From Streptomyces sp. P9-A4 (GTDB taxonomy: Bacteria > Actinomycetota > Actinomycetes > Streptomycetales > Streptomycetaceae): a stretch of DNA of 64,000 nucleotides. Under the pieces are notes generated by a model, which searched no databases, was not told where the DNA came from, and was given only the letters and a program-made list of their open reading frames with translations. Positions within the stretch are counted from its first letter, which is position 1. Each line of letters opens with the position of its first letter. The stretch spans positions 124,001 to 188,000 of the forward strand of contig NZ_JAZIFY010000001.1 of NCBI RefSeq assembly GCF_036634195.1. Direction: 5' to 3'. The translations under genes and the position numbers were made by a program. Shown one piece after another: positions 47,850-56,577 of this stretch.

Positions 47850-49667
47850 CTCGGACGATGCCGCCGTACAGCAACTGGGTGTCGGTCGTGATGAGTTCGG
47901 GCCTTCCGGCGATCTCGGCGTTGAACCGCTCGGCCGTACGGTCGTCCAGGGGCAGCACGTTGTAGCGGGTGGCCTCGATCAGCCAGAGCCGCTGCAACTC
48001 ATGCAATTTGTCCGGCATTTCAGCGGCCAGGTCGTGGGCCTGGGTCGGGTCGGTGGAGCCGTCGTACAGCTCCCACACATCGTCATCGAAGGCCACCGTC
48101 TGCCCGCCGATCACCCACGGTGTGCGGTGCTTGGTCACGGCGGACCAGCCCTTGTGGTAGATGCCGCGGTTGCCGAGCATCTCGAAGTACTGCTGGTCGT
48201 GGCGCTCGGGGGCGTCGGCGCCGTCGAAGGTGTAGAGCATCGAGGTGCCCTCCATCGGCGACTGCTGTACGCCGTTGACCATGGTCGGCTCGGGAATTCC
48301 GGCAGCTTCGAGGATCGTCGGGCCTACGTCGATGACATGGCAGAACTGGCTTCGGACCTCCCCGGCGGACCGGATCCGGCTCGGCCAGTGGACGATGGTG
48401 CCGTTGCGGGTGCCACCCCAGTGCGAGGCGACCTGCTTGGTCCACTGGTACGGGGTGTCCATGGCGTGCGCCCAGCCGACCGCATAGTGGTTGAACGCCT
48501 CCGGAGTGCCGAACTTGTCGATGCGGGAGGCCATGAACTCCGGTGTCTCGATCGAGGCCATGCCGTTGAAAGTGAGCAGCTCGTTGAAGCTGCCGTGCAG
48601 ACCGCCCTCGGCGGAGGCGCCGTTGTCCCCGGTGATCACGTACACAAGGGTCTCTTCGAGGATGCCCAGCTCCTCCAGCGCCGCCAGCAGCCGGCCGAGG
48701 TGATGGTCGGTGTGCTCGAGCATGCCGGCGTAGACCTCCATCTGCCGGGCGAGCACGGGCTTCAGCGCGGGCTCGATCTCGTCCCAGGCGGGGATCTCCG
48801 CATGACGCGTAGTCAACTCGGCGTCTTGTGCTACGACTCCGAGTTCCTTCTGTCTTGCGAGGTCTCCTCACGGATCGCGTCCCAGCCCTGGTCGAAGCGG
48901 CCCCGGTAGCGGTCGGACCACTCCACGGGCACATGGTGCGGTGCGTGTGTGGCGCCGGGCACGAAGTAGCAGAAGAACGGCCTGTCGGGCATGAGTGTCT
49001 TCTGCTGGCGCACCCAGGCGACGGCCTGGTCGGCGAGGTCCTCGGTGAGGTGGTAACCCTCCTCGGGGGTCTTCGGCGGATCGATCGGGCTCGTCCCGTC
49101 GTACAGTGCCGGGTCGTACTGGTTGGTCTCGCCGCCGACGAATCCGTAGAAGTGCTCGAATCCGCCGCCGCCGGTCGGCCATGCGTCGAAGGGACCGGCC
49201 GGGCTGGTCTGCCATACCGGCACCTCGTGGCACTTGCCGAACTGCGCCGTGGAGTAGCCGTTGAGCCTGAGGATCTCGGCGACCGGCGCCTTCGTGTTGG
49301 GTCTGATCGAGTTGTACCCGGGGGCCGAGGTGGCGATCTCGGTGATGCCACCCATGCCCACGGAGTGGTGGTTCCGTCCGGTCAGGAGTGCCTGGCGGGT
49401 CGGCGAGCACAGCGCGGTGGTGTGAAAGCGGGTGAAGCGCAGGCCGCCCTCGGCCAGGCGCTCGAAGGCCGGGGTCCGGCAGGGCCCGCCGAAGACACTG
49501 GGTGCCCCGTAGCCGACATCATCGAGCATGATGTTCGGCGCGCCGTCCGGAGGCAGCAACGGCCGGATGGGCGCGAACGACGTGTCCGGGTCCTTGGCGT
49601 CGTACGTGATCGGCCCCGGGCGAGTCACGTCAGGGATCGGCAGAATCTGGCGATGGATCTCGGACAT
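47850..49667 (-). pseudogene. Arylsulfatase, one-base frameshift and C-terminal truncation
   Basis: From ATG 49667 (MSEIHRQILPIPDVT) the frame holds the sulfatase motif LCSPTRQALLTGRNHHS, whose Cys becomes formylglycine, and FDAWPTGGGGFEHFYGF. It stops at 48832. The natural protein continues in another frame as LARQKELGVVAQ, then MEVYAGMLEHTDHHLG, VITGDNGASAEGG and HWGGTRNG. One missing C in ACCTCGCAAG explains this. The N-terminal metal site NIMLDDVGYG lacks about three residues of the usual N-x-x-x-I-L-L-D-D. The last quarter of the protein after QLLYGG is replaced by unrelated sequence. Confidence 0.85.
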
Positions 49668-50149
49668 GGGGCGTGCCTTCCGTCCAGGTCGCTCCGGTAG
49701 GGCCACGCTTTCCCCTGCCCCTACTGTGCGTGTGGCGCACATGTCGGAACACACACGCAACACCGCCGAGGGGGCACTGGTACACCCCGCGCCCAGGCCC
49801 CTCGGGCCCAGACCGCCACCCCGAGGGACGCCAGCCGCGTGCCGAGTCCCACAGTCACATGATCGCGCGCCCTGTCGTTGATCGCATGCCGCTGACCGCG
49901 CTGCGGCAGGCCCCGGTGGCTGAGGATGGGCCACACGCCCACCCATGGGGAACTCTTCCGTGCGGAGGTCCTCCAACACGGTCCGGAGGGTGTGACGGCG
50001 GCCCGTGCGGGTGGCGTCCCCTTGGCGATCCGGAATCAGCAGGCCGGCGCCATCTTTCGCCGGGACGCCAAGCCGAGGCCGAGGTCACGTGGACGTAGCG
50101 GACGGAGACCCGACCGCCCTCCGTCCCGAACACCCCGGGGTTTTGGGCA
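49668..50149. other. No gene recognised
   Basis: About 480 bases upstream of the arylsulfatase gene and before the DUF2252 fragment. No family signature, RNA gene or clear repeat was seen. Confidence 0.45.
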
Positions 50150-50438
50150 GTGACCAACGGTCGAGCAGGTTCGTGCACTGGAAGGGCAGCATCGCCCCGG
50201 CGGTGATGGTGCCGGAAGACATGCGGATTCTCGGCGAGCTGTGCGGCTTCTCCCTGGCCCGAGCGCACGCCCGTCGGTTGACCGGATCGCCGTCGCGGCC
50301 TACCTGGGCGCCGGCAACTCCTTCGACCAGGCGTTGACCGACCTCGCGGAGAACTACGCGGACCAGAACGAGCCACAGCCAAACGAGGCCCTGGTCGAGG
50401 CGGTCGGCTCCGGTCGGCTCGTCGCGGAAGCCGCATGA
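50150..50438 (+). pseudogene. DUF2252 C-terminal remnant
   Basis: The fragment reads WKGSIAPAVMVPEDMRILGEL and CGFSLARAHAR in one frame and then VDRIAVAAYLGAGNSFDQAL and TDLAENYADQNE in the next. This is the C-terminal pattern of DUF2252 proteins (W-K-G-S, G-E-L-C-G-x-x-L-A-R-A-H-A-R, A-Y-L-G, F-A-x-x-Y-A-D-Q). One base is lost near 50270 and the first 350 residues are missing. Confidence 0.75.
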
Positions 50439-50878
50439 ACGAGATCTGCCTGGAAAGAGCCTGACAGTCAGTCGGGCGCCCGTGAACCAGGAAGCGCTCG
50501 TCGGGTACTGCTCCAGGACATCGACGATCGTGCGGCCGATCCGCCGGCACCTCCCGCGCGAAGATCCCGACTCGCAGGGTTGCCCGCGGCGACTCCACCC
50601 CAGCCGAGCCGAACAGGCCCACCACGATCACCGCCACGCCCCAGGCCGGGCCAACCAGCCAACAGACTGAGTCCACGGACACGCCGGGGTGGTTCAGCGT
50701 GCCACCCGCGTGGAAGCCGAGTCCAGGGGATCCGGCTGCATGACACCTGCCCGCGGGCGCTGCACAGGGGTATCACCGGTACACGCTCCGTGGCGGTCCG
50801 CCCCCTGGTCGCCCCGCCACAGACGTCTCCGGCAGCGGAGACCTTGACAGACTCGCCGTGTCGGGCGCCCCGACACGG
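50439..50878. other. No gene recognised
   Basis: About 440 bases. A reverse-strand fragment with one hydrophobic helix (VCWLVGPAWGVAVIVVGLFG, near 50610-50680) is the only suggestive item. No family can be named. Confidence 0.4.
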
Positions 50879-51208
50879 TCAGGCGTACCAGTCGGCCTCC
50901 GTCAGCCGCGCCCGCCGGGGCACGTCCCGGGCGGGCATGGGCTTACGTTCGCCACCCGCCAGCAGGGTGCTTGCCGGATCGCCACCGAGAGCGCCCGGGA
51001 GCGTCACCTCGACCTCGATGCCGCGAGGCGGGTCGGTGGGCAGGAACGTGGTCATCACCGTCGTCTGGGCGTGGTGGCCATGGACGCGGGTGGCAGCGAC
51101 CTGCTTCCCGTCCACGAGGAGCTCCAGCTCCCGCGTCCCGCCCATCCTCAGGCCCACGGTGACCGAGCAGCCGGCGTGCTCGCAATGAAAGTGATACTCG
51201 CGGCTCAT
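50879..51208 (-). CDS. Conserved hypothetical protein
   Basis: A 109-residue protein, ATG 51208 with GGGAGGCAATC upstream. It begins MSREYHFHCEHAGCSVTVGLR with two Cys and two His in the first 15 residues, which might bind a metal. The middle part LELLVDGKQVAATRVHGHHA and the following TTVMTTFLP look like a small beta-sandwich, and it ends ARLTEADWYA. No signal peptide. The family is not recognised, but codon use and ribosome binding site support a real gene. Confidence 0.7.
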   Translation of the reverse strand: MSREYHFHCEHAGCSVTVGLRMGGTRELELLVDGKQVAATRVHGHHAQTTVMTTFLPTDPPRGIEVEVTLPGALGGDPASTLLAGGERKPMPARDVPRRARLTEADWYA

Positions 51209-52138
51209 GATTGCCTCCCTGAAGCGCCCGGCGACAAGGCCTCATTCCTCCATCGTGGCACCGGGTGATGGCTGCGCCAGCCCTGGATCTCGCTCCTGCG
51301 GTCGTCATCGAGATCCTCACCCTCTACGCCACCTCTCCCAACCGACCGCACCACCGTCGCCGAGCGCAGGAGGGCACTGGCGTCGTCCCTCTCGACTCCT
51401 GATCGGACCAACAGGCGTGACGCAGTCTCGCCCTCCGGCGCCTGGCCGACATCGCCCTGCGCGCGCAGTCCCCCGCCGTGAACGACGGCGCCGGAACTGC
51501 GTGTGGTGGGACAGCTGCCGGGCTGAGAGGACTTCCTTCACACAGGCGTCGACGACGTCATCGGCTCCGCTCTCGGCTCCCCCATGGTTCTACTCGGCTC
51601 CGGAAACTGCGCCAGGACCTGAGGAACCAGGCACGACCTGTACTCGACCGGCGCCTGACCTGGGTCGAAGGGGAAGTGGTCGCCGGCTTGCCACCGAGCC
51701 TCACCGAGGACTGGTAAGGCGCCCGAGCGCGCCGCCACGCACAATCGGAACAGGGCAAAGCGCGGCCCAACCGGGGTGACCTGGAAAGAAGCCACGGCTC
51801 ATGTCCGAGATCCGCAGGATGCACCTCACTCGCACCTCAATGATAGGCAGGCAGAACCACCTCCCTCTGGGCATCCTCATCGCCTCGCCAATTGCGCGTT
51901 GTACCGGTGGCGCGGGATTGCGCCCGCAGGGCTGCCGTGATCGCCGGCCTTCTGCGCCGGCCCTTCCACCGCTTCGGTGCCACCGTGCTCATCACTGTCG
52001 ACATCTTCAACAATGTGAGCCCTCAGTGATGGGCCGGGCAGAGACACTGGCACGTCCGAACGTGAGGTCTCAGAGCTGCCGGCTCCCATAGGGCCCTCGA
52101 CCTCGAACGGATGCTCATCGAGAGAACGGAACGCATAC
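51209..52138. other. Eroded region with a possible DUF2254 fragment
   Basis: About 930 bases without an intact gene. On the plus strand near 51435-51490 the frame reads LRRLADIALRAQSPAVND, which resembles the conserved L-A-x-I-A-L-R-A-L-S-P-x-x-N-D block of DUF2254 membrane proteins; it is followed by unrelated or frameshifted sequence. The remainder holds no recognised features; the last part must carry the promoter of the DUF6325 gene. Confidence 0.45.
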
Positions 52139-52585
52139 ATGACGTCACCAGACAGCGACGAACTGGGACCGGTCGACTACGTCGTTGTCGAGTTCCCGCC
52201 GGCCACCTCACACTTCACCGGCGAGATGGCTGAAGAGCTCGACAAGCTGGTCACCTCGGGGACCATCCGGGTCCTGGACCTGATCATCCTGACAAAGGGG
52301 GCAGACGGCGAGATCGACGTGATGGAGGTCGATACCCCAGACGGCGTCGGCGAACTGCGCGCCGCGGAGGCGCAGCTGGCCGGCCTGCTCGCGGAAGAGG
52401 ACGTGGTCAACCTGGCCACAGCCATGGAGCCCGGCACGACAGCCGGAGTGCTGGTCTGGGAGAACGTGTGGGCGGGGCCCTTTGCCTCCGCCGCCCGCCG
52501 CGCGGGAGGCCAGCTCATCGCTAACGGACGCATTCCGATCCAGGCCATCCTGGCCTCGATCGAAGCCGACGAAGAAGGAGAATGA
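52139..52585 (+). CDS. DUF6325 (DUF1269-like) family protein
   Basis: A 148-residue acidic protein. It begins MTSPDSDELGPVDYVVVEFP and contains FTGEMAEELDKLVTSGTIRVLDL, LILTKGADGE, and the alternating helices AQLAGLLAEEDV and AGVLVWENVWA, ending with GRIPIQAILASIEAD. This is the ferredoxin-like pattern of the DUF6325/DUF1269 family, often found beside short membrane SHOCT-type proteins. Function is unknown. The next small gene starts one base after its stop. Confidence 0.82.
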   Translation: MTSPDSDELGPVDYVVVEFPPATSHFTGEMAEELDKLVTSGTIRVLDLIILTKGADGEIDVMEVDTPDGVGELRAAEAQLAGLLAEEDVVNLATAMEPGTTAGVLVWENVWAGPFASAARRAGGQLIANGRIPIQAILASIEADEEGE

Positions 52586-52586
52586 G

Positions 52587-52769
52587 ATGCCTCTCGGACC
52601 CATGCGCAGAGGACGACGCGGGGTCATCGACCGCCCCGTCGTTCGCACAGCGGCTGTCGTGGGCACCGCAGCTGTCGTCGCCCACGGGGTCGGTCGCCGC
52701 AGTGACCGCCGCGAGGACCGCCGCGATGACCGTGAAGACCGCCGGGACGACCGCAGGGACCGGCGCTGA
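52587..52769 (+). CDS. Small basic protein with charged tail, partner of DUF6325
   Basis: A 60-residue protein starting MPLGPMRRGRRGVIDRP, with GAAGGAG seven bases before the ATG at 52587 and the preceding stop one base away. A short hydrophobic core TAAVVGTAAVVAHGVG may be a membrane helix. The last 25 residues are Arg/Asp repeats (DRREDRRDDREDRRDDRRDR). Such short proteins commonly follow DUF1269/DUF6325 genes. The role is unknown. Confidence 0.8.
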   Translation: MPLGPMRRGRRGVIDRPVVRTAAVVGTAAVVAHGVGRRSDRREDRRDDREDRRDDRRDRR

Positions 52770-52811
52770 TCCGAGCCTGTGGACGCGGTCGCAACCCCGG
52801 CGAACGCCCAC

Positions 52812-53400
52812 TCAACGCAACAGGCACACCAGGTTCCAGCCGGTGGACTCCTCGCCCGTGGGGGACACGGACAGGCTCTTGAATCCGGAGCGAGGGATGC
52901 CGGCCTCCTGGCGGTCCGGCGAGGTGGCGAACCCCTTGAAGTACGCGTCGGCGACGTACGTCGTACTGAACTCTCGCGTGCCCAGGTCGAACTCGTAGGC
53001 GTCGAGGTCGGTCACGATGAGCAGCTTGCGTTCCCCCGGCACGGGGTGAGGTCGTGGAGGCCTTCCTTCCACATCGGGTACTCAGCCTTCAGCTGCCACG
53101 ACTCCCGCATCGTGTAGTCGCGGTCCTTGCTGTAGGACAGCGGCTCAGCGGCATCGTCCTGGTACTGCAAGCCCACCCGCCCGTGGACCTTCCCTAAGGT
53201 TTCCGGCCACACGTCGGCCCCCGCAGCCCACAGCATGCGCTCGGACTCGTCCCACAACAGGGCGTGCCCGGAGCGCAGTCCCGGCAGTTTCTGGATGGGG
53301 TGTTCGGCGATCCGGCCGCTGGTGTCGTAGCCCCATACGCTGTTGCTCTGGTACCGGAGACTGGTCACGAGAGCGCCACCACAAGCGGACGGACCGGTCG
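52812..53400 (-). pseudogene. Remnant of a DUF6528-like beta-propeller protein
   Basis: Reverse-strand pieces in two frames: SLRYQSNSVWGYDTSGRI, SGHALLWDESERMLWAAG, DYTMRESWQLKAEYPMW and GLHDLTP, then GERKLLIVTDLDAYEFD, VADAYFKGFATSPD and KSLSVSPTGEES. The repeating pattern (G-H-A/D-L-x-W-D, L-W-A-x-G) fits secreted propeller-type proteins such as DUF6528. One base is missing near 53040 and the N-terminal half with the signal peptide is absent. Confidence 0.6.
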
Positions 53401-53593
53401 GCCGGACAGAACTCAGGCACAGGCCCCATCGGGTGAGCCGCCCGACGAGGATCTCGGCCAGCCTGAATGACAGTCACTCCATCGCCGCACAAAGGCGGTG
53501 AGCCCGCCCGGTGTAGCGCCCGCCACGTGGTACCACGTCAGGAAGACGCCGGTGAATCGCCGCGATCCCGACGAATGTCGAGCCAAGGAGCTG

Positions 53594-54955
53594 ATGCGCG
53601 TGTCGGCCGACAGTCCCGCCGGAGCACCGGGCAAGCCGCCGCCGGATCCCTTCGCCCTGGTCAGGACCCGCGGATACGTCGGGCTTCTCGTCATGGCGGC
53701 GGCGCTCGGAGTGCCGATCTCCGCAGCCGCGTACGGCTTCCTCGCTCTGGTCAACGAGCTCCAGCCGTGGACCTACACCGACCTGCCCAAGGCGCTGGGC
53801 TTCCGGGCAACCCCTCCCTGGTGGCCCCTGCCGCTGCTGGGTGTCGCAGGCCTCCTGGTCGGAGCGACCATCCGATTCCTTCCGGGAACCGGCGGCCACA
53901 AACCCGCCGAGGGGCTGTCGACGACCGGCGCGCCGAAGCCGCGCGACCTGCCAGGCATCTTCGTCGCCGCCGTGGCCACGCTGGCCCTCGGTGCCGTCCT
54001 CGGTCCCGAGGCACCGCTCATCGCCCTCGGCAGCGGCACGGCCATCTGGCTCGTACGCCTGCTCAAACCGGACCTGCCAGAGCGGGCCGGGGCCGTGGTC
54101 GGCGCCGCTGGAAGCTTCGCCGCGGTCAGCACCCTGCTCGGGTCACCCCTCACCGGGGCGTTCCTCCTCATGGAGGCCTCGGGAATCGGCGGGCCGATGC
54201 TCGGGGTCGTACTGGTACCGGGCCTGCTCGCCGCCGGTATCGGCTCGCTCGTCTTCGTCGGCCTGGACAGCTGGACCGGTCTCGGCACGTACTCCTTGGC
54301 GCTTCCGGAGGTCCCGCACGCCGACACGCCCGATGTCGCCGAGTTCGGCTGGGCACTCGTCATCGGACTGGTGGCGGCCCTCGTCGGCACGGGCATCCGG
54401 CGGCTCGCCCTCCTGGCGCAGCCCCATGTCGAGCGGCGCAGGGTACCCGCCACCGTCCTGATGGGCCTGGTGGTCGCAGGGCTCGCCATCGCCTTCGCCG
54501 AAGGCACGGGGAAAGCCGCGACCGAGGTGCTGTACTCGGGTCAGGCCGCCCTGGGCTCGCTGCTCGTGAACAGCGCCGAATACTCCGTCGGTACGTTGAC
54601 CCTGCTTGTCGCGTGCAAGGGGCTGGCATACGGCGCCTCGCTGAGCGCGTTCAGGGGAGGCCCGATCTTCCCGGCGATGTTCCTGGGGGCGACGGGCGGG
54701 ATCGCGCTGTCCCACCTTCCGGGGCTGGAGCTCACGCCCGCGTTCGCGATGGGGATCGGCGCCATGTCGGTCACCATGCTCGGGCTCCCGCTGACCTCGG
54801 TGCTGTTGGCCACCCTGCTGCTGGGATCGCAGGGCCTCACCGTCATGCCGCTCGTCATCGTCACCGTCGTCGTCGCCTATGTCGTGTCAAAACGACTCAA
54901 CCCGCCACCGACCGAGGCACAGGCTCCCGCACGCGAAGGAAATACGACACGGTGA
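53594..54955 (+). CDS. ClC family chloride channel / Cl-/H+ exchanger-like protein
   Basis: A 453-residue membrane protein; ATG 53594 follows CCAAGGAGCTG. The ClC pattern is present: the P/G-rich GVLGPEAPLIALGSG-like signature (GAVLGPEAPLIALGSG), SAVST-like LLGSPLTGAFLLMEASG, GLAYGASLSAFRGGPIFPAMFLG and the following helices. The gating Glu position of exchangers is GPEAP, and the S-G-S-P motif is replaced by a GLSTTG region. It moves chloride and may exchange protons, which would fit pH stress. A broken related copy is at 19641-20086. Confidence 0.9.
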   Translation: MRVSADSPAGAPGKPPPDPFALVRTRGYVGLLVMAAALGVPISAAAYGFLALVNELQPWTYTDLPKALGFRATPPWWPLPLLGVAGLLVGATIRFLPGTGGHKPAEGLSTTGAPKPRDLPGIFVAAVATLALGAVLGPEAPLIALGSGTAIWLVRLLKPDLPERAGAVVGAAGSFAAVSTLLGSPLTGAFLLMEASGIGGPMLGVVLVPGLLAAGIGSLVFVGLDSWTGLGTYSLALPEVPHADTPDVAEFGWALVIGLVAALVGTGIRRLALLAQPHVERRRVPATVLMGLVVAGLAIAFAEGTGKAATEVLYSGQAALGSLLVNSAEYSVGTLTLLVACKGLAYGASLSAFRGGPIFPAMFLGATGGIALSHLPGLELTPAFAMGIGAMSVTMLGLPLTSVLLATLLLGSQGLTVMPLVIVTVVVAYVVSKRLNPPPTEAQAPAREGNTTR

Positions 54956-55722
54956 CGTACCGTCAGACATGCCGAGGAGCCGTGCGCGCACAGGACTTCC
55001 CGGGGGATTGAGGCAAATCCACAGCGCGTACTCGACGTGACTTCCTGGCACCAACGCACCAGACGCCGGAAGTCGAAAGGCGGCTTCGCAAAGAGGTTGT
55101 CCGCCTGAAGGAAGATCTCAAGGACTTGCGGGCTGCCGAGGCCGAGTCCCGGTATCGAACGGAGCAGATGGCCCTCGCGGCGGCCGTCCTCATCCTCCGG
55201 AGACCCGACAGCCAGGACCGACCCGCCCCCGGCAACGTCATCCCATACCGCCCGTCCGGCGATGGGAGAAAGCAGGCCGTCACGCGGCGACGCCGAGCCC
55301 TTGCGGGTCCGGTGGACGCACTCGCGGACGGCGGGCTCGCGCCGCCAGAGGGCGAGGGCGGCATTGAACTCGCGGACGCAGCCCTCGGCCCGGATCGATT
55401 GGACGCGGGCGAGGATGCCGATGGACTCGTTGCCGAGCTCAAGGCCGTCGTCGAGGCCAAGCGCCGTGATTTTCGAGTCGGCTTGGGACCTCTGGCCTCC
55501 GCTTCTGCTAGTGACCGCTCCTCGTCCAACTCATTGAGCAGCGCGTCGAGTGCCGGATCTCGCGGATTCATCAGGTGGTGTGGTTTATATGCCGTTTGGC
55601 CGCTTTCGCTGATCTTGCCCGCTGATGATCGAAGGGCGCCCGGTTGCATCCTGGGGGAACGCGTTCGTGATCTCCGGTGCGCCTGGCCGCATGCACTGTC
55701 CGACCCAGAGAAATGGCTCATC
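54956..55722. other. Region upstream of the urease operon, degenerate
   Basis: About 770 bases without an intact gene. On the plus strand near 55065-55200 a coiled-coil-like fragment reads [20 protein letters not shown] and [17 protein letters not shown], possibly from a transposon helper gene. On the minus strand near 55480-55575 is [20 protein letters not shown]. Neither can be assigned. The urease promoter is expected in the final 150 bases. Confidence 0.45.
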
Positions 55723-56577
55723 GTGCATTTGACTCCGCATGAGCGGGAGCGCCTGCTGATCCATGTCGCAGCCAACGTTGCACAAGCGCGCCGCGAGCGC
55801 GGGCTGCGCCTGAACTACCCGGAAGTGATGGCCCTGCTGACGGTGCACGTCTTCGAGGCGGCGCGCGACGGAAGGACGGTCAGCGACATCATGGACTCGG
55901 GCCGGCAGTTGTTCACCCGCGATGAGGTGATGGACGGCGTGCCGGAGATGATCAAGAACATCCAGGTGGAGGCCACCTTCCCGGACGGCACCAAGCTGGT
56001 CACCATCCACGACCCCATCCCGGAGGCCACAGAGGAGCCCGAGGTCTACCCGGGCAAGGTCGAGCACCCGCAGCCGCCCCGCAAGCCGGCCTCCCCGGTC
56101 GACTGCGACGACAGCGGCACCTCGGATGTGTGCTGTGACGAGGACGACGGAGCCTCCCGGTACGACGCGATCTACTTCAACATGCACCTCGACGGGGACC
56201 AGCAAGGCGTCAGTCTGCAGAGGCACGCCACCTCCTTGCCGGGGCCGGGAAGGACGAAGATCAAGGTGAAGAACGAGTCGGACCGTCCCATTCAGGTCGC
56301 CTCCCACTATCACTTCGCCGAGGTCAACCCGGGACTCAAGGTCGTCAGCATCGAGGTCCCTGCCGGTCAGACAGTCCCGGATGACCGCACTCTGTGGAAC
56401 TGCGATGCGGCGAAGGGCCGACGACTCAACATCGCCGCCGGCATGGCCTTGCGCTTCGAACCGGGCGACGAGTGCTGTGTGGAATTGGTGCAGATCCAAG
56501 GTGATGTCACGGCCGGCGGCAGCAACACCAGCGACCTGACCAAGATCCAGGGACTGCGCGAAGGGATCGTCCGATGA
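55723..56577 (+). CDS. ureAB: Urease fused gamma-beta subunit, atypical
   Basis: A 284-residue fusion from GTG 55723 ([11 protein letters not shown]). Residues 1-105 are the gamma subunit ([40 protein letters not shown], and [20 protein letters not shown]). The beta part follows [10 protein letters not shown], but contains an extra Cys/Asp-rich stretch near residues 127-145 ([16 protein letters not shown]) before the recognisable [19 protein letters not shown], and a further insertion before [21 protein letters not shown]. It is a structural part of urease, which hydrolyses urea to ammonia and CO2. ATGA overlap with ureC. Confidence 0.9.
   Translation: MHLTPHERERLLIHVAANVAQARRERGLRLNYPEVMALLTVHVFEAARDGRTVSDIMDSGRQLFTRDEVMDGVPEMIKNIQVEATFPDGTKLVTIHDPIPEATEEPEVYPGKVEHPQPPRKPASPVDCDDSGTSDVCCDEDDGASRYDAIYFNMHLDGDQQGVSLQRHATSLPGPGRTKIKVKNESDRPIQVASHYHFAEVNPGLKVVSIEVPAGQTVPDDRTLWNCDAAKGRRLNIAAGMALRFEPGDECCVELVQIQGDVTAGGSNTSDLTKIQGLREGIVR

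Noticed and set aside
51478..51717. 79-codon plus-strand frame (MNDGAGTACGG)
   Set aside because: Only the codons before and at its start resemble DUF2254; the remainder looks frameshifted, so it is not called as a gene.
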